DNA of 64,000 bases, from positions 5,163,501 to 5,227,500 of the forward strand of contig OY821777.1 in the NCBI GenBank assembly GCA_963682175.1, in the 5' to 3' direction. The stretch comes from Triglochin maritima (lineage: Eukaryota > Streptophyta > Magnoliopsida > Alismatales > Juncaginaceae). A model generated the notes under the pieces. It was given only the letters and a program-made list of their open reading frames with translations, was not told the DNA's origin and did not search any database. This document shows, in pieces, positions 24,011-35,259 of this stretch. Numbering within the stretch: the first letter of the stretch is position 1; each line of letters opens with the position of its first letter. The position numbers and the translations under genes were made by a program.

Positions 24011-25351
24011 TTACAACAGAACAACCAAACACAAAAACTCGATCACCAGCACAACACACCGGCGGCAAGACCAGCTACAACCCCCACCTCCAACAACACT
24101 CAAACCAATCCCTTCCGACGACCTCAAAGTCTCATTCCTCTCCCTCCCACCACACCTGGGCAACCCCTCGTACCCCATCGGAACAACACACAGCCCTTTG
24201 TTCCCCTTCACGTCCAACCTCATCCCGAGCCGCCTCACGAACCCTTCCTCGAACCTCACCTCCCCGGACAACTCATTCTGACTGAGATTCAGCTCCCCAA
24301 GCCGTTCCAGCCCACCCAACCCCTCCGGCACTCCCCCACTCAACTTATTCCTATCCAACGTCAACGCTGTTAGCTTTTTCAGACCTACTAACGACACCGG
24401 TATCCGACCGCGAAGGCCGCATCCTGACATCCCCAGCACGGCCAAATTCCCCATCTTCCCTACGAATCCTGGAATGGTCGTGTTCATGGGGTTGTTGTCG
24501 AGCACCAAGTACTCCAACGACCCGTTTAGTGCCACCAAGTTTGCGGGTATGGGACCTGAAATATTGTTGCGGCTCAAGTCGAGGAGGACCAGAGTCGAAC
24601 CTAACTTGTCCGGGATCCGACCCGACAGCATATTCGAGCTGATGTCGATTTTCTGGATAAATTTCAACTTCCCAATGCTTCCTGGAATATGACCTCTAAA
24701 GGAGTTGTGGCTAAGATCGAGTATCTCGAGGTTGCCACTCCCACCGACGTCTCCGATCTCGTCCGGTATCGCACCGCCGAGATTATTATAGCTCAAATCC
24801 AGCTGCCGGAGGTTAGAAAGATTCCCAATCCCACGTGGGATCGACCCCCGGAGATTGTTCTGCGACAAGGTGAGCACTCTAAGAGTGGATCCCAACTTCG
24901 AGATGGCGTCCGGAATCGCCCCGGTGAGACCGGGGTTGGAGCTGAGGACGAGCTGCTCGAGGTTGGACTCCGGCGAGAAGAAGGCGGAAGGGAGAGTGGA
25001 GTTGCGCGACACGAAGCAGTGGGAGAGGGAGAGGGACTTGAGGAAGGGAAGTTTGAGGAGGAGAGACGGAGGGAGTCCGGCGGAGGGTTTGCACGGGGTA
25101 TCGTGGCCGACGTGGAGATGGGTGACGTGGAGGGTTGTTGGGTTGGTCACCGTCGACTCACAGAGAAGGCCCGGGTAGGGCGTGGCGGTGCAAGGTTCCG
25201 GGTGGAGATCCGGCCAGGTGGGGTCGTCCAACAAGGATCCGATTACGTCGTAGAGATTGGTTAGTTCTTGGTTGTCCATCCGGTAGGGTTGGGCTGTGGT
25301 GGTGAGGAGGGTCGTGAGGAGGGTCGTGAGGAGGAGTAGAGGGATGGTCAT
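24011..25351 (-). CDS. LRR receptor-like protein, RLP29-type, intronless
   Basis: 446 residues in one exon. A hydrophobic signal peptide (1-20) is followed by an LRR N-cap region with Trp and Cys (DPTWPDLHPEPC, YPGLLCES). Then come about ten plant-type LRRs (LxxLxLSxNxLxGxIP), for example LRVLTLSQNNLRGSIPRGIG and LVLLDLSRNNISGPIP, and a closing Cys pair (GLCVVP..RCGG). The C-terminus is hydrophobic (VVLVIEFLCLVVLL) and there is no kinase, so the protein is a receptor-like protein or is lipid-anchored. The N-cap and the NNPMNTTIPGF segment resemble RLP29 / PII-2-like proteins. Such proteins usually act at the cell surface with a partner kinase; the ligand is unknown. GC content is much higher than in the flanks. 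Confidence 0.88.
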   Translation of the reverse strand: MTIPLLLLTTLLTTLLTTTAQPYRMDNQELTNLYDVIGSLLDDPTWPDLHPEPCTATPYPGLLCESTVTNPTTLHVTHLHVGHDTPCKPSAGLPPSLLLKLPFLKSLSLSHCFVSRNSTLPSAFFSPESNLEQLVLSSNPGLTGAIPDAISKLGSTLRVLTLSQNNLRGSIPRGIGNLSNLRQLDLSYNNLGGAIPDEIGDVGGSGNLEILDLSHNSFRGHIPGSIGKLKFIQKIDISSNMLSGRIPDKLGSTLVLLDLSRNNISGPIPANLVALNGSLEYLVLDNNPMNTTIPGFVGKMGNLAVLGMSGCGLRGRIPVSLVGLKKLTALTLDRNKLSGGVPEGLGGLERLGELNLSQNELSGEVRFEEGFVRRLGMRLDVKGNKGLCVVPMGYEGLPRCGGRERNETLRSSEGIGLSVVGGGGCSWSCRRCVVLVIEFLCLVVLL

Positions 25352-27510
25352 GGTGTTGTTGGGGGGATGGACGGTGAGGGTGGAGGCGTGAGGTGAGTTT
25401 GATGGGGTTTGTTTTGTTTCTACTTTAGGTGGTGTCTGGCGGATGTGACAGGGGTAGGCGAGTATTTATGGAACTGGAACTGGAACAGAAGAGTAGACCA
25501 CTGTGGTAGTTTGGTGTCATGGTGTGTGTGCGATGCTTGCCTCTTCTGGCTAGGGAAGAGAAGCAGAGTAACACTGTACTGTTCGGAATATGATACATCC
25601 CTCACCTATCAATGCACAAACATTTCCTATATATATATATATTTTGGATAAACAGATTATTCAAGTTAATTATAGGATTTGGCTATGAACCCCTATCTAA
25701 TTCTCAAAACCCATAGAAGCCATACAATCTAGACTGTCGTATAGATGTTAGATGATGTTTCCGTTGTGGTTTGCGAACTAATTTAGTTGTTACTTTACCT
25801 TATATGCCAGGAGTTTCTTCGTCTTAACTCAGGGATTTTAAACTCACTGAGAGAGAGAGAGAGAAAATGTAGGTTCTTGACTCTTTTGACAATCTCATTT
25901 TCCTCACCAAGGGCTGTAATTTGATTTCCATTCTCTAAAACAGGCAAATTTGACTTCCATTCTCTAAAACTTATGTATTTACATCGATTCTTCGATACAA
26001 TACCAATGCTTGAAAAAGATATCAAATGTAGTTTTCTTTCCGCTCCATTCTCTTGAATTTTTTGATTATCTTGGATACCAAATGATTACAATTTTATGCT
26101 TCTCTGGTGGAATAAGAGCCACGAAAGAAGAAATCATAGCAAAAGTAAAACAAACTGATTGAATCAGTTGTACTTTTCCTTGCTTAGCCGGCACTGATTT
26201 GAAAGATTTTGGACTTGAGTGCATGCAAGGAATATGCACTATTCTTATCTTCATAGAGAATCCCACTATACTATAATCTACGATAGACAAGTAAAATTAA
26301 CCTAACCTGCTTATTTTACTCATGCTTATCTTACTCATACCCAGTGACTTCTTAAAAATCAATAGATTTTTTTTTAAAATACTGTGAAAGATGCTTTCGA
26401 AAGCACAATAATTTGCAGGGCATTGCATGGTAGTGGGTCTGCTATAAGCCTAGAAAAGCTTTAAGCACTGGTCTTACGTCAACTATTTCTGGCAAAATCA
26501 CAAGAAATAAAATAAAAGTAACAAACAAGTCTCTGTTCATCATTCCTCACTTAACCAAAAGTCCAAAGAGGAAAAGCACCAGTCACTACGTACATGTGAA
26601 ATATTAGTGCCGCAAGTGTTGAACTCTTAGAGGTGAAGAACACCAGCAACTACTGCTAGTTTGTAGTACCAGTCTGAAATTTCCATTTTATTGCAACATG
26701 ACCCACCTTTGTTTGATCACAAATGTATGAAACAAAACTGTAGTATACACACGAGGAGTTGAGAGAAGGCGACGGTGGCAGATAGCAGTCGTGGTGTGTG
26801 AGTTCAATAAAGTGAAGAAGACAAAATGGTCAAAGATATGTTCAAAATGAGGCAAGACGTGATGTGATGGGACAGGACATCACAACACGTCCTACAGTCT
26901 TATGTTATACGCTTCATTAATAAGTCTCTCCCGGTTTTTTAGCAATGAACAGAAGATTACAATAAGAGATTTAGATGTTGGTTTTGGATGATGTATTGAC
27001 AAGATTGGAATCTTCGTAACACATCTCGGTCCAACTCGAATGATGCCTCCATTGATTGTTACATTATGGAGTTTGTGTTATACTTTAACTGGGATAAGCT
27101 CACAATTTAATATATATTTTTAGCAAGGTTTAATTGCATTCAAATAAAAGGTCTTATACGAGCCATGTAACCACAGCTCATATTACAAAAAGAGCAAACG
27201 CCTGCAGGGATAACCCCTAAAAACCAATGACCGGGATCATCAAGCCAGGCCCAAAATCAACAATGAGACCATCCAGACGCTTCCCAAAGCGCTCAGGTTC
27301 CTGTCCCCGTTCGCGGTAGTTACATCTGAATAGTGAGACTAATTGAAAAGTGTATTTACTTTTAGTGAGCTCCAATCGACAAGAATGTGTTTTCCCGGCA
27401 CCTAAAGAACCTAACAGGTCCTCTGTTTTAGCAATCTTCAGCATAGAGGTTCGATCCTTTTTTAATCCCAAAACAATTCATTCGTGGATTTTCCACTTGA
27501 AATAAATGGA
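25352..27510. other. Spacer, no gene supported
   Basis: Contains the promoter side of the LRR gene (from 25,352) and then AT-rich sequence without recognisable genes or repeats. A - strand frame at 27,217-27,471 is protein-like near its end (YRERGQEPERFGKRLDGLIVDFGPG) but could not be tied to a family. Confidence 0.4.
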
Positions 27511-27518
27511 ATCAATTC

Positions 27519-29575
27519 CCGTAATTTTTTTATTTAATAAAAAAATCTAAAATTCGAAATTTAGGAAAAAAAATTCCAAAACTAATCGACCCGCGATCCG
27601 TTTTCCCGCCAATTTTTTTTTTGATTTTCTGTTTTTGTTTTGATTTTCTGTTTTTATTTTTTATTGTAATTATTTGTAATCTTTTATTAAATCTTTTTTT
27701 TCAAAATAAGTTTTCTAATTTATATTATTTTTCTAAATTTTTTAAAATTATTTTTAATTTTTCCAATAATCGACCTTCAAATCACGTCGATAACCCGGCG
27801 TATTGAAATATTAGGGTATTTTATACAATAAAAAATAATTTTTTAGCCAGATTAATAAATTATTTACAACTGAATATTAAACAAACACTAAAACTAATTA
27901 AAACAAAAAATTGGAAACGTTATCAAAAATTAGTAGGGTGTACACACATTGTAAATATTTTTGGAGGTCAATACAGCAAAAAATTAAAAACACAATTAAA
28001 TTTTTTTAAAAAATAATAACAATTACAAAACATATTATGAAAACAAATATAATAAAAAAGATAGTTAAAACGATTTTAAAAAAAATCAAAACATAAAACA
28101 ATACGACTAAAATTCGTAACTTTTTTTATTTTCTTTTATTATTTTTGATTTTATGTTTTGTTTTTTTACAAATCATTTTAACTATGTTATATATATATAT
28201 ATTTCAAAATATGTTTTATAATTGTTATTAATTTTTAAAAAAATTTAATTGTGTTTTTTAATTTTTTGCTGTATCGACCTCCAAAATATTTGTATTGTGT
28301 GTAGACCCTACGAATTTTTGACAACGTTACCAATTATTTGTTTTAATTAGTTTTATGGATTGTTTAATATTCAGTTGTAAATAATTTATTATTCTGACTA
28401 AGAAATTTTGTTTTTATATTGTATAAAATACCACAACATTTCAATACACGTCGGGTATCGACGTGATTTGGTGGTCGATTCTTGAAAAAATTAAAAACAA
28501 AATTAAAATTTTTGAATAAATAATATCAATTAAAAAACATATTTTGAAAACAAAGATTTTAAAAAAGATTACAAATAATTAAAATAAAAAGAAAAAACTA
28601 AAACAGAAAACAGAAAAAAAAATCCCACGGATAGCGGTTCACAACCTTAATCGTTGGAAATTTTCAGCAAAAAAAAATTATTCTGTTTGTTATCAAAATA
28701 ATAACAATTGGGATCCACGTGAAAAATTATGTTATTTTATACAATAATTATTGAATTTTTCAACCCGCTCTGTTATCCACGTGATTTGGAGGTAGATTCT
28801 GGAAAATATTTTTTAAAAACATTTAAAAAAATAATAAGAATTAGAAGACTTATTTTCAAAAACAAATATATTAAAAAACAGATTAATTTTTTTTTAAAAT
28901 ATCATAACATAAAATCAAAAACAATAAAAGAAAATAAAAAAGTCACGGATTTTAGTTGTAGTGTTTTATGTTTTTGATTTTTTTAAAATCGTTTTAACTA
29001 TGTTTTTTATTATATTTGTTTTCATAATATGTTTTGTAGTTGTTATTATTTTTAAAAAAAAATTAATTGTGTTTTTAATTTTTTGCTGTATCGACCTCCA
29101 AAAATATTTACAATGTGTGTACACCTTACTAATTTTTGATAACGTTTCCAATTTTTTGTTTTAATTAGTTTTAGTGTTTGTTTAATATTCAGTTGTAAAT
29201 AATTTATTAATCTGGCTAAAAAAATTTGTTTTTTTATTGTATAAAATACCCTAACATTTCAATACGCCGGGTTATCAACGTGATTTGGATGTCGATTATT
29301 GGAAAAATTAAAAATAATTTTAAAAAATTAGAAAAATAATATAAATTAGAAAACTTATTTTGAAAAAAAAATTAAAAAAGTTTACAAATAATTACAATAA
29401 AAACAGAAAATCAAAACAAAAACAGAAAATCAAAAAAAAAAACGACGGGAAAACGGATCGCGGGTGTGACCCGCGATCCGTGGAGGCACGCACACCCGCG
29501 ATCCGAGTAGTTTTGGAAAAAAAAATTCATAAATTTTGAATTTTAGATTTTTTTTATTAAATAAAAAAATTACGG
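27519..29575. mobile_element. Composite foldback element with 8-bp target duplication
   Basis: The left end CCGTAATTTTTTTATTTAAT is mirrored by the right end (ATTAAATAAAAAAATTACGG), and ATCAATTC flanks both sides (27511-27518 and 29576-29583). The arms pair over roughly 600 bases (ACCCGCGATCCGTTTTCCCG near both ends). The block with GCTGTATCGACCTCC and GTTGTAAATAATTTATT appears at 27,850-28,000, inverted at 28,250-28,400, and again in that inverted orientation at 29,060-29,215. The element is thus built of several related segments in alternating orientation. It has no coding sequence and very high A/T. Confidence 0.8.
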
Positions 29576-29583
29576 ATCAATTC

Positions 29584-30100
29584 AGACACAAGCCAAAATG
29601 AAAATAAGGTAAAAATTCAGACGAGTGCAAGAACCTTGTTCACTGACGTTCGACTTGATACTCCAAGAAGAAAAAGTTCGACTTGATTGATTCCCTTAGG
29701 TACAGAGCATGATCGCAAGACAAGTAATATAAAATGAATCTCAATATCTTTTCTTGTAGGACTCATACTCAATTACTTTTTTAGAAACACATATATATTA
29801 CCTTTCATATTGCATCAAAATTTTCCATGCTTATTAACGGGCGAAAAAGGTTTAAAGTAGATAACATTATGAAAAAAATAGAAGCGTGATTAGTAATATA
29901 TGCATTAATATCTTTCCCATGCCAGCTTTGGTCTAAACTTCCAATGCAACTTTAGACCTCAACATCTTATTACGTCACGACAAGAGGTAGCATGGGTGGT
30001 TACTATTATGAGTAGAGTCACATGGACTTGGGCCCGAGCCCAATGTATTACAAGCCGAAGATTGGGCGATGTGAGATAAAATAAAACGGTAAGTTATACG
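29584..30100. other. Spacer, nothing recognised
   Basis: AT-rich sequence without repeats or coding frames that could be supported. Confidence 0.4.
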
Positions 30101-30101
30101 T

Positions 30102-31063
30102 TGTTAACTACTTTACAAATTTGCTTCAGATGGATCATATGTTGTTAACATCTTTATAAATTTGTTTTTCAGATGGAGCATAAAAGTCGAAAGCACAGTG
30201 TTGTTGTTTACCTTGAATATGTGTTCAAAGTATTCGTACAGGAAAACAGACATTCGGTCGACCGGATGTGTGTTGTAATTGGTCCAGCAAAAGTATCTAT
30301 CCTTTTTCGGTCGACCAGAATCTAGGATTCGGTCGACTAGGCACACAATTGGAGCTGGGCAAAAGTGGCTGTCGTTTTTCGGTCGACCGGGATATAGGAT
30401 CCGGTCGACCGGAAACAATCGAGCTGTGCGAGAAAAGTGCATGTTGTTTTTCGGTCGACCGGAACTTAAGTGTATTGTCGACCGTGTATGCACTCGAGCG
30501 ACCCAGAAAGGTTACTGTCGTTTTTCGGTCGACCGGTACTCCAATTTCGGTCGACCGGTAAAAGCTGGTTCGCGATACGGTTATTGGATCGGTCGACCGA
30601 AGCACCCGTTCGGTTGATCGTTTGGACCCAGTTCTGCCCACGTTTTGCACATTACTCCACTCGATTTTGGTGCAACTTATACTTGTTTTGGCCTCATATA
30701 TAAATGCAATTTCGTCTCCTTTGTAAAGAGAGAACAATTAGATTGTTTGTGATTGTCCACTTTTGCATTCTTGAGAGAAAAAAGAGAGAGAGCATCCTTG
30801 TGATTCGATGAGAGAATTTTGAGCCGGGTGTTTCGTCGGTTCGTTCGCGTCTCCTGTAAGTATCTCTTGTAATACGTTTCTCTATAGTGGATTTAGAGTT
30901 GTGTCGTCCGTGGTTTTTCCCGCATTGAGTTTCCACGTTAAATCTTGCGTGTTTTGTGTGGTTTGGATTTTGGATTTGCGTTTTGTTCTCAAGTTTAACC
31001 AATTAGATTTGCGATTTCTATTCCGCTGCGTATTTGAGATTGGTTTTAAGTCCTAACACACAG
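30102..31063 (+). mobile_element. Solo-LTR-like block with CGGTCGACCG palindromes
   Basis: The 3' half looks like a copia-type LTR: a TATA-like box (ATATATAAATGCAA near 30,695), a leader, the segment GTGGTTTTTCCCGCATTG then TTTCCACGTTAAATC, and an end at CCTAACA (about 31,062). The 5' half (30,250-30,600) has about eight copies of GGTCGACC in the palindrome CGGTCGACCG. No internal retrotransposon domains adjoin it. The left edge (TGTTAAC) is a guess and no target duplication was found. Confidence 0.55.
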
Positions 31064-32667
31064 GAACGAAGGATCTATCAGTACATTTTTAGATCATGTT
31101 TTTACAATACTTTATTCACTCGATGACAAAAATAGTTGTAACTAAAACATTTCAAACAAATTATTATAAATACTTATAGAACAAATTCTCAAAATAAATA
31201 ATTAGGTAAAAAAATATTATATGATATTTTTATATAAATATCGGGCTAAATTTATGCAAAAATAGTTTTCTGACAACAACTTAAGTGATGTAGGACAAGT
31301 ACCACAACTTTGGAATTCAACGTTCAAAAGATGGTCGTAGTTTGGCTTTTGCATGCACGATTGCCATAGGCCTACAAATATAAAAGTCCTACATGCATGT
31401 TATTTTGCTCAGAGGAATGTCGTTCAAATATTGCTAACTCAAAGGCTCATTGCTTGAGAGAGGGGACAAACACATCAGCCGATCTAAACTAATAACTGCA
31501 ATTTAGTCAAATAAGTCAGGGTGTGTGACAAAGATCCAACTAAGAACATCCTGTTTGATTAGTTATATCTATGGGCTTGTAGAAATTAAGATGGACTCAC
31601 TCGCCAACTTTGACGACCCAAGTTAATTTTCTTGTTCTCCAGTCTTCTCAATTCCTTAGGCAAGACTGAAGCAATGGAACTCCACGGGAGGTCGAAAGGT
31701 CTATAAACTAACATACAAGTACGAATGATCGAGGACATTCAGGTATAAAATGCAGGCACAAATGGGAATGCGTACGTGAAATGAAAAGGATTCTTAAAAC
31801 AAATAAGCCCACAAAACAAACATATCATCATACATAATCTATAGATACTACTAAAAGACATATATAACAGTTACAATAAAAAATGCATAGAGAGTCAAAA
31901 GGGTTTAGGAGTTACTGTACTATCTCTACACACATGTTGTATGATATATTTTTTTAGCAATGCAGCTATTCGTGTTATATATTCATGTATTACATTAACT
32001 TCTACCATTAGTATTATTACAATCATTGTTGCTATCAAAAAAATATCATTGTCATTGTTATTGTTATGTAATAAATAAGAACCCCAGAATGTGTAAGCGC
32101 GCCTCCCTTTTGCTTCCATTGCTAAATAGGAACGTCGTAAGATTGGAGGCGCGTCTTCCTTTTGTTTCGCCAAAAGAGAATTTACCGCACGTGGCTGGTG
32201 AATACGTTGTTGACGATTACTCTCAAGTTGTTTCTCTTTTTTTTATATCTTTCGCTAAAATAAATTAAAAAATAAGAAATCCCCATCGACGAATAAAGCC
32301 TAAAGGGGTCCTTTGGTGAACGGAAGTCTGTCCACCAAAAGGTTTTGATAACATAAAGTCAGACACATACTGTTTTTTTCTAGTAAAATAAAAGTAAAAA
32401 TCATCTTCTTATTTTATTGCTTGTTGAAGTATGGTACGTACAACACTAAAGTATATGACTATATTTGTTGTTACAGACTTACAGTATAAAAGAAAACGAT
32501 ATAAAAATATTACTCCGGTACATGAATTTTGAATATAAGAATAAAAATAGAAAAAAATCCAGCCGCCCAACTTTTGTCAACCAGGAAGTCATGTTCCAAA
32601 CAAATAATAGAATGACCACCTATTAGCTGTAGTTTTAATTGTTAAAATATGCTAGTTAAGTTCCTTG
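31064..32667. other. Spacer, no gene supported
   Basis: AT-rich sequence with only short frames. The part near 32,667 is the 3' flank of the repeated peptide precursor gene. A small purine/GC-rich motif (GGCGCGTCTTCCTTTTG with an inverted relative) lies at about 32,090-32,165. Confidence 0.4.
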
Positions 32668-33235
32668 TTAATGGTTACCGCCAGGGCTCGGACCAGAATT
32701 CTTGATCCATCCAAGAGTGCCAAGGAATTTGAAACCATGTCCTTCACCAGGACTCGGACCGGCATCCTTAATCCCACCAAGTGTGTCACTCAACTTGAAA
32801 TCATGCCCTTCACCGGGACTCGGACCAGCATCCTTAATCCCACCAAGTGTGGAAATCAATTTGAAACTATGTCCTTGGCCAGGACTCGGACCGGAATCCT
32901 TAATCCCACCAAGTGTATTGATCAATTTGAAAGCATGACCTTCACCTGGACTGGGACCGGAATTCTTAATCCCACCAAGTGTGTTAGATAACTGATAAGT
33001 ATGCCCAGCACCTGGACTCGGACCCGAATTCTTAATCCCACCAAGTGCGTTAGATAACTGATAAGCATGCCCATCACCTGGACTGGGACCTGAATTCTTA
33101 ATCCCACCAAGTGTATCAGACAACTTATAAGCATGCCCAGCACCAGGGCTTGGACCTTCGTGCTTGATCCCACCAAGAGTGTCAACCACCGGACTAGCAC
33201 TGGCATCCTTGACTCCATTCACGAATGCATGACCA
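32668..33235 (-). repeat. 66-bp tandem repeat coding for the peptide units
   Basis: Eight consecutive units of exactly 66 bp, recognisable by CCACCAAGTGTG / GGACTCGGACC on the + strand, lie inside the precursor gene. Units differ at scattered sites while the GPSPGxGH codons are kept, which suggests selection after duplication. Confidence 0.85.
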
Positions 33236-33408
33236 CCACCTCCTGGGCTAGGACCTGAATTTTTCACCGAGCCCAGAAACAATCGACTCCAAATCCCCCC
33301 TCCACCAATGGCTCCTTCCTGTAGCACCGCTAGTGGACGAGCACTTGAGCCAAGCACCGCCAAATTGGACACCACAATGACAACCAACGCCACTAATCTT
33401 ATGCCCAT
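32668..33408 (-). CDS. Secreted peptide precursor with nine GPSPG repeats (PIP-like)
   Basis: 246 residues in one exon. Residues 1-23 are a clear signal peptide (VALVVIVVSNLAVLGSSA). GPSPG motifs begin at residues 52, 85, 107, 129, 151, 173, 195, 217 and 239; the last eight are spaced exactly 22 residues apart. The typical unit is KNSGPSPGxGHxxxLxxTLGGI. SGPSPGxGH is the core of the PIP/PIPL (PAMP-induced secreted peptide) family, related to CEP and IDA peptides, which are cut from precursors, hydroxylated on proline and perceived by LRR receptor kinases. Most PIP precursors carry one or two cores, so nine is unusual. A decayed unit (SASP, about 70) sits in the one double-width gap. No receptor gene is next to it. 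Processing into nine peptides is inference. Confidence 0.82.
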   Translation of the reverse strand: MGIRLVALVVIVVSNLAVLGSSARPLAVLQEGAIGGGGIWSRLFLGSVKNSGPSPGGGGHAFVNGVKDASASPVVDTLGGIKHEGPSPGAGHAYKLSDTLGGIKNSGPSPGDGHAYQLSNALGGIKNSGPSPGAGHTYQLSNTLGGIKNSGPSPGEGHAFKLINTLGGIKDSGPSPGQGHSFKLISTLGGIKDAGPSPGEGHDFKLSDTLGGIKDAGPSPGEGHGFKFLGTLGWIKNSGPSPGGNH

Positions 33409-35140
33409 CTCTACAAATTAACTCACTACTTAAGCACGTAGATTAACTTTGATCTCTTGATAGGTAGGTATGATTGCCGAATATATGTTGTTGATGGATA
33501 AACTGGAGGGAACATATGTATATATAGAAGACAGATCTGTGGTATTCTAACACGTTTGGAAGAGCATGTCTGAAGAGGGTGGCTTTGAGGAAGTTGCATG
33601 GTGAGTTCATGCATGCAGTTGTTAGATGAAGAAAAACAAGGATCGGAAAGAAGTGGTTGAGTTGAAATTGTGAGCTTATGTGATGGCGTGGCCCGAAAGA
33701 ATAATATGCACTGTGGAACAGTGGAACTAAACAAGTTAGTTAATTGAGTGAGGGCTTGAGCGCATCCGGCTCCCGCCGCCACATGCAAGCATAAATCATA
33801 ATAAAGCCTTTTTTTGATAATATGGTAATCAAACTATAACATAGTTATCCATTGGTTAGGAGTCTACGATACCTTTTTTGAGGCTTCAATCCTTGATTAG
33901 ACTGCTTACTATTTTTTTTGACCCACGTGGCACGTTGGATTGATTATCTAACCTTCTTGAAATTTATTTTTCTTGCTTTGTTTGGGGATTAGGATGGTGA
34001 GCGCGATTAGTGAGGAAGAGGGTTTGCAATTGCACCTATACAGTTTTTTTTTTTTTGAAACCTTAGAAATTTTATGAGCTTGTAGACATAAATTATACGG
34101 AAGTTGTATCCATGTGTTTTGCCATAAATTCATTGAGGATAATTGCAAACTCTTGGTGCACACGTGGCATCAAAATCCAAGAAGTGCTTGCATTTGAAAA
34201 TTAATTTTCTTCTTGAATTTATATGTGGATTTGGTTATATGATATCTAATTAATATGTCATGTTTTTTTCTGCAATTCCAGTGTCTTGATTTTGTTATAG
34301 CCTTCGCTCATTGCTGGGTGTCAATAATATCTCTGTTAACAGAGGATGTAATTAGATGATATTTTGATATTTATGACTTATGAATTTAATTATGCCTGTA
34401 TGTCTACTTTCGAATATGACTTTCAAAGTTTGATCCTCAACTTAGTCCGAGCTAATTTGGAACTCGTAAGCAATTCCACGCCAGAATTAATTTTTTCTTT
34501 TGAATAAGATGTTAGATGTTTGTTTACCATTTGCACTACTAAATTCCTTATCACGAGAAACATTTTTTAATGTGTTTGGCAAATGTTAAGTTTCTTTATT
34601 AACCCTCGTCCCTCAAAGTGGTGCAAGCAGACAAGTAGTAGTCAGAGTAGTTGAGACCTGAGCTGAGCTTAGTAATACTTTGAAATAATTAAAACAATGA
34701 AGTGAGGTTGGATACTTGGATCAAAGAGCTTTTGTCAATACAAAATTTAGACCAAACTCCATAGCAAGAAAAGGAGAGTCTGATTTTCTTTGTCCACCAC
34801 AATGTTGTGGACTACTCCAGTCTTCTCAGATTTACAGAACGAATTGGGGGTGTCCGAAGTATTAAGCAAGTAATGACTCCCGATAATTGTACAGAACGCA
34901 AGATTGTTTAGATAAATGGACACCCACGTAGGATACCACCTGTAGTGCAAAGCTAATAAAAAATTCTGGTCGTATTTGGCCAGTTGGTCAACTATCTATA
35001 GAAAAGAGTCAACAACAATGTAAGTGATTTATCTTTTAAATTTTGATTGCTTTGTGCTGATGAAGATGGGTTATGGTGTTTTTAGTTTGAACAAGTGCGG
35101 TCCACGTAGGATTCGGGACTTGTGTTTTTTCTTCGCATAA
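33409..35140. other. Promoter side of the peptide gene and spacer
   Basis: A TATA-like stretch (GTATATATAG, about 33,518-33,527) lies about 110 bases before the peptide gene's start on the minus strand and is a plausible core promoter. The rest is AT-rich with no recognised gene. Confidence 0.4.
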
Positions 35141-35259
35141 TAGCATCGTTAACGGTGACTAGGCACTTTCCGGACGTCCTGATTTCTCTCTCAGCCACGT
35201 CAGCTTCTCTCTTCGCCACGTCAGTACAAACCAACCTCCTACAAAAAATTTAACCATTA

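Noticed and set aside
24689..25264. Plus-strand open frame of 191 codons
   Set aside because: Antisense of the GC-rich LRR gene; the LRR periodicity on the other strand explains it.
27217..27471. Minus-strand frame ending in a protein-like stretch
   Set aside because: Looks like a possible last exon, but no upstream exons or family could be recognised, so no gene is claimed.
30268..30737. Overlapping frames on both strands with repeated RSTE / FGRP
   Set aside because: These arise from the palindromic CGGTCGACCG repeats in an LTR-like block; palindromes open frames on both strands.
32665..32991. Plus-strand repeated frame (TRTGILNPTKC)
   Set aside because: Antisense shadow of the 66-bp repeat of the peptide precursor; no signal peptide or known motif.
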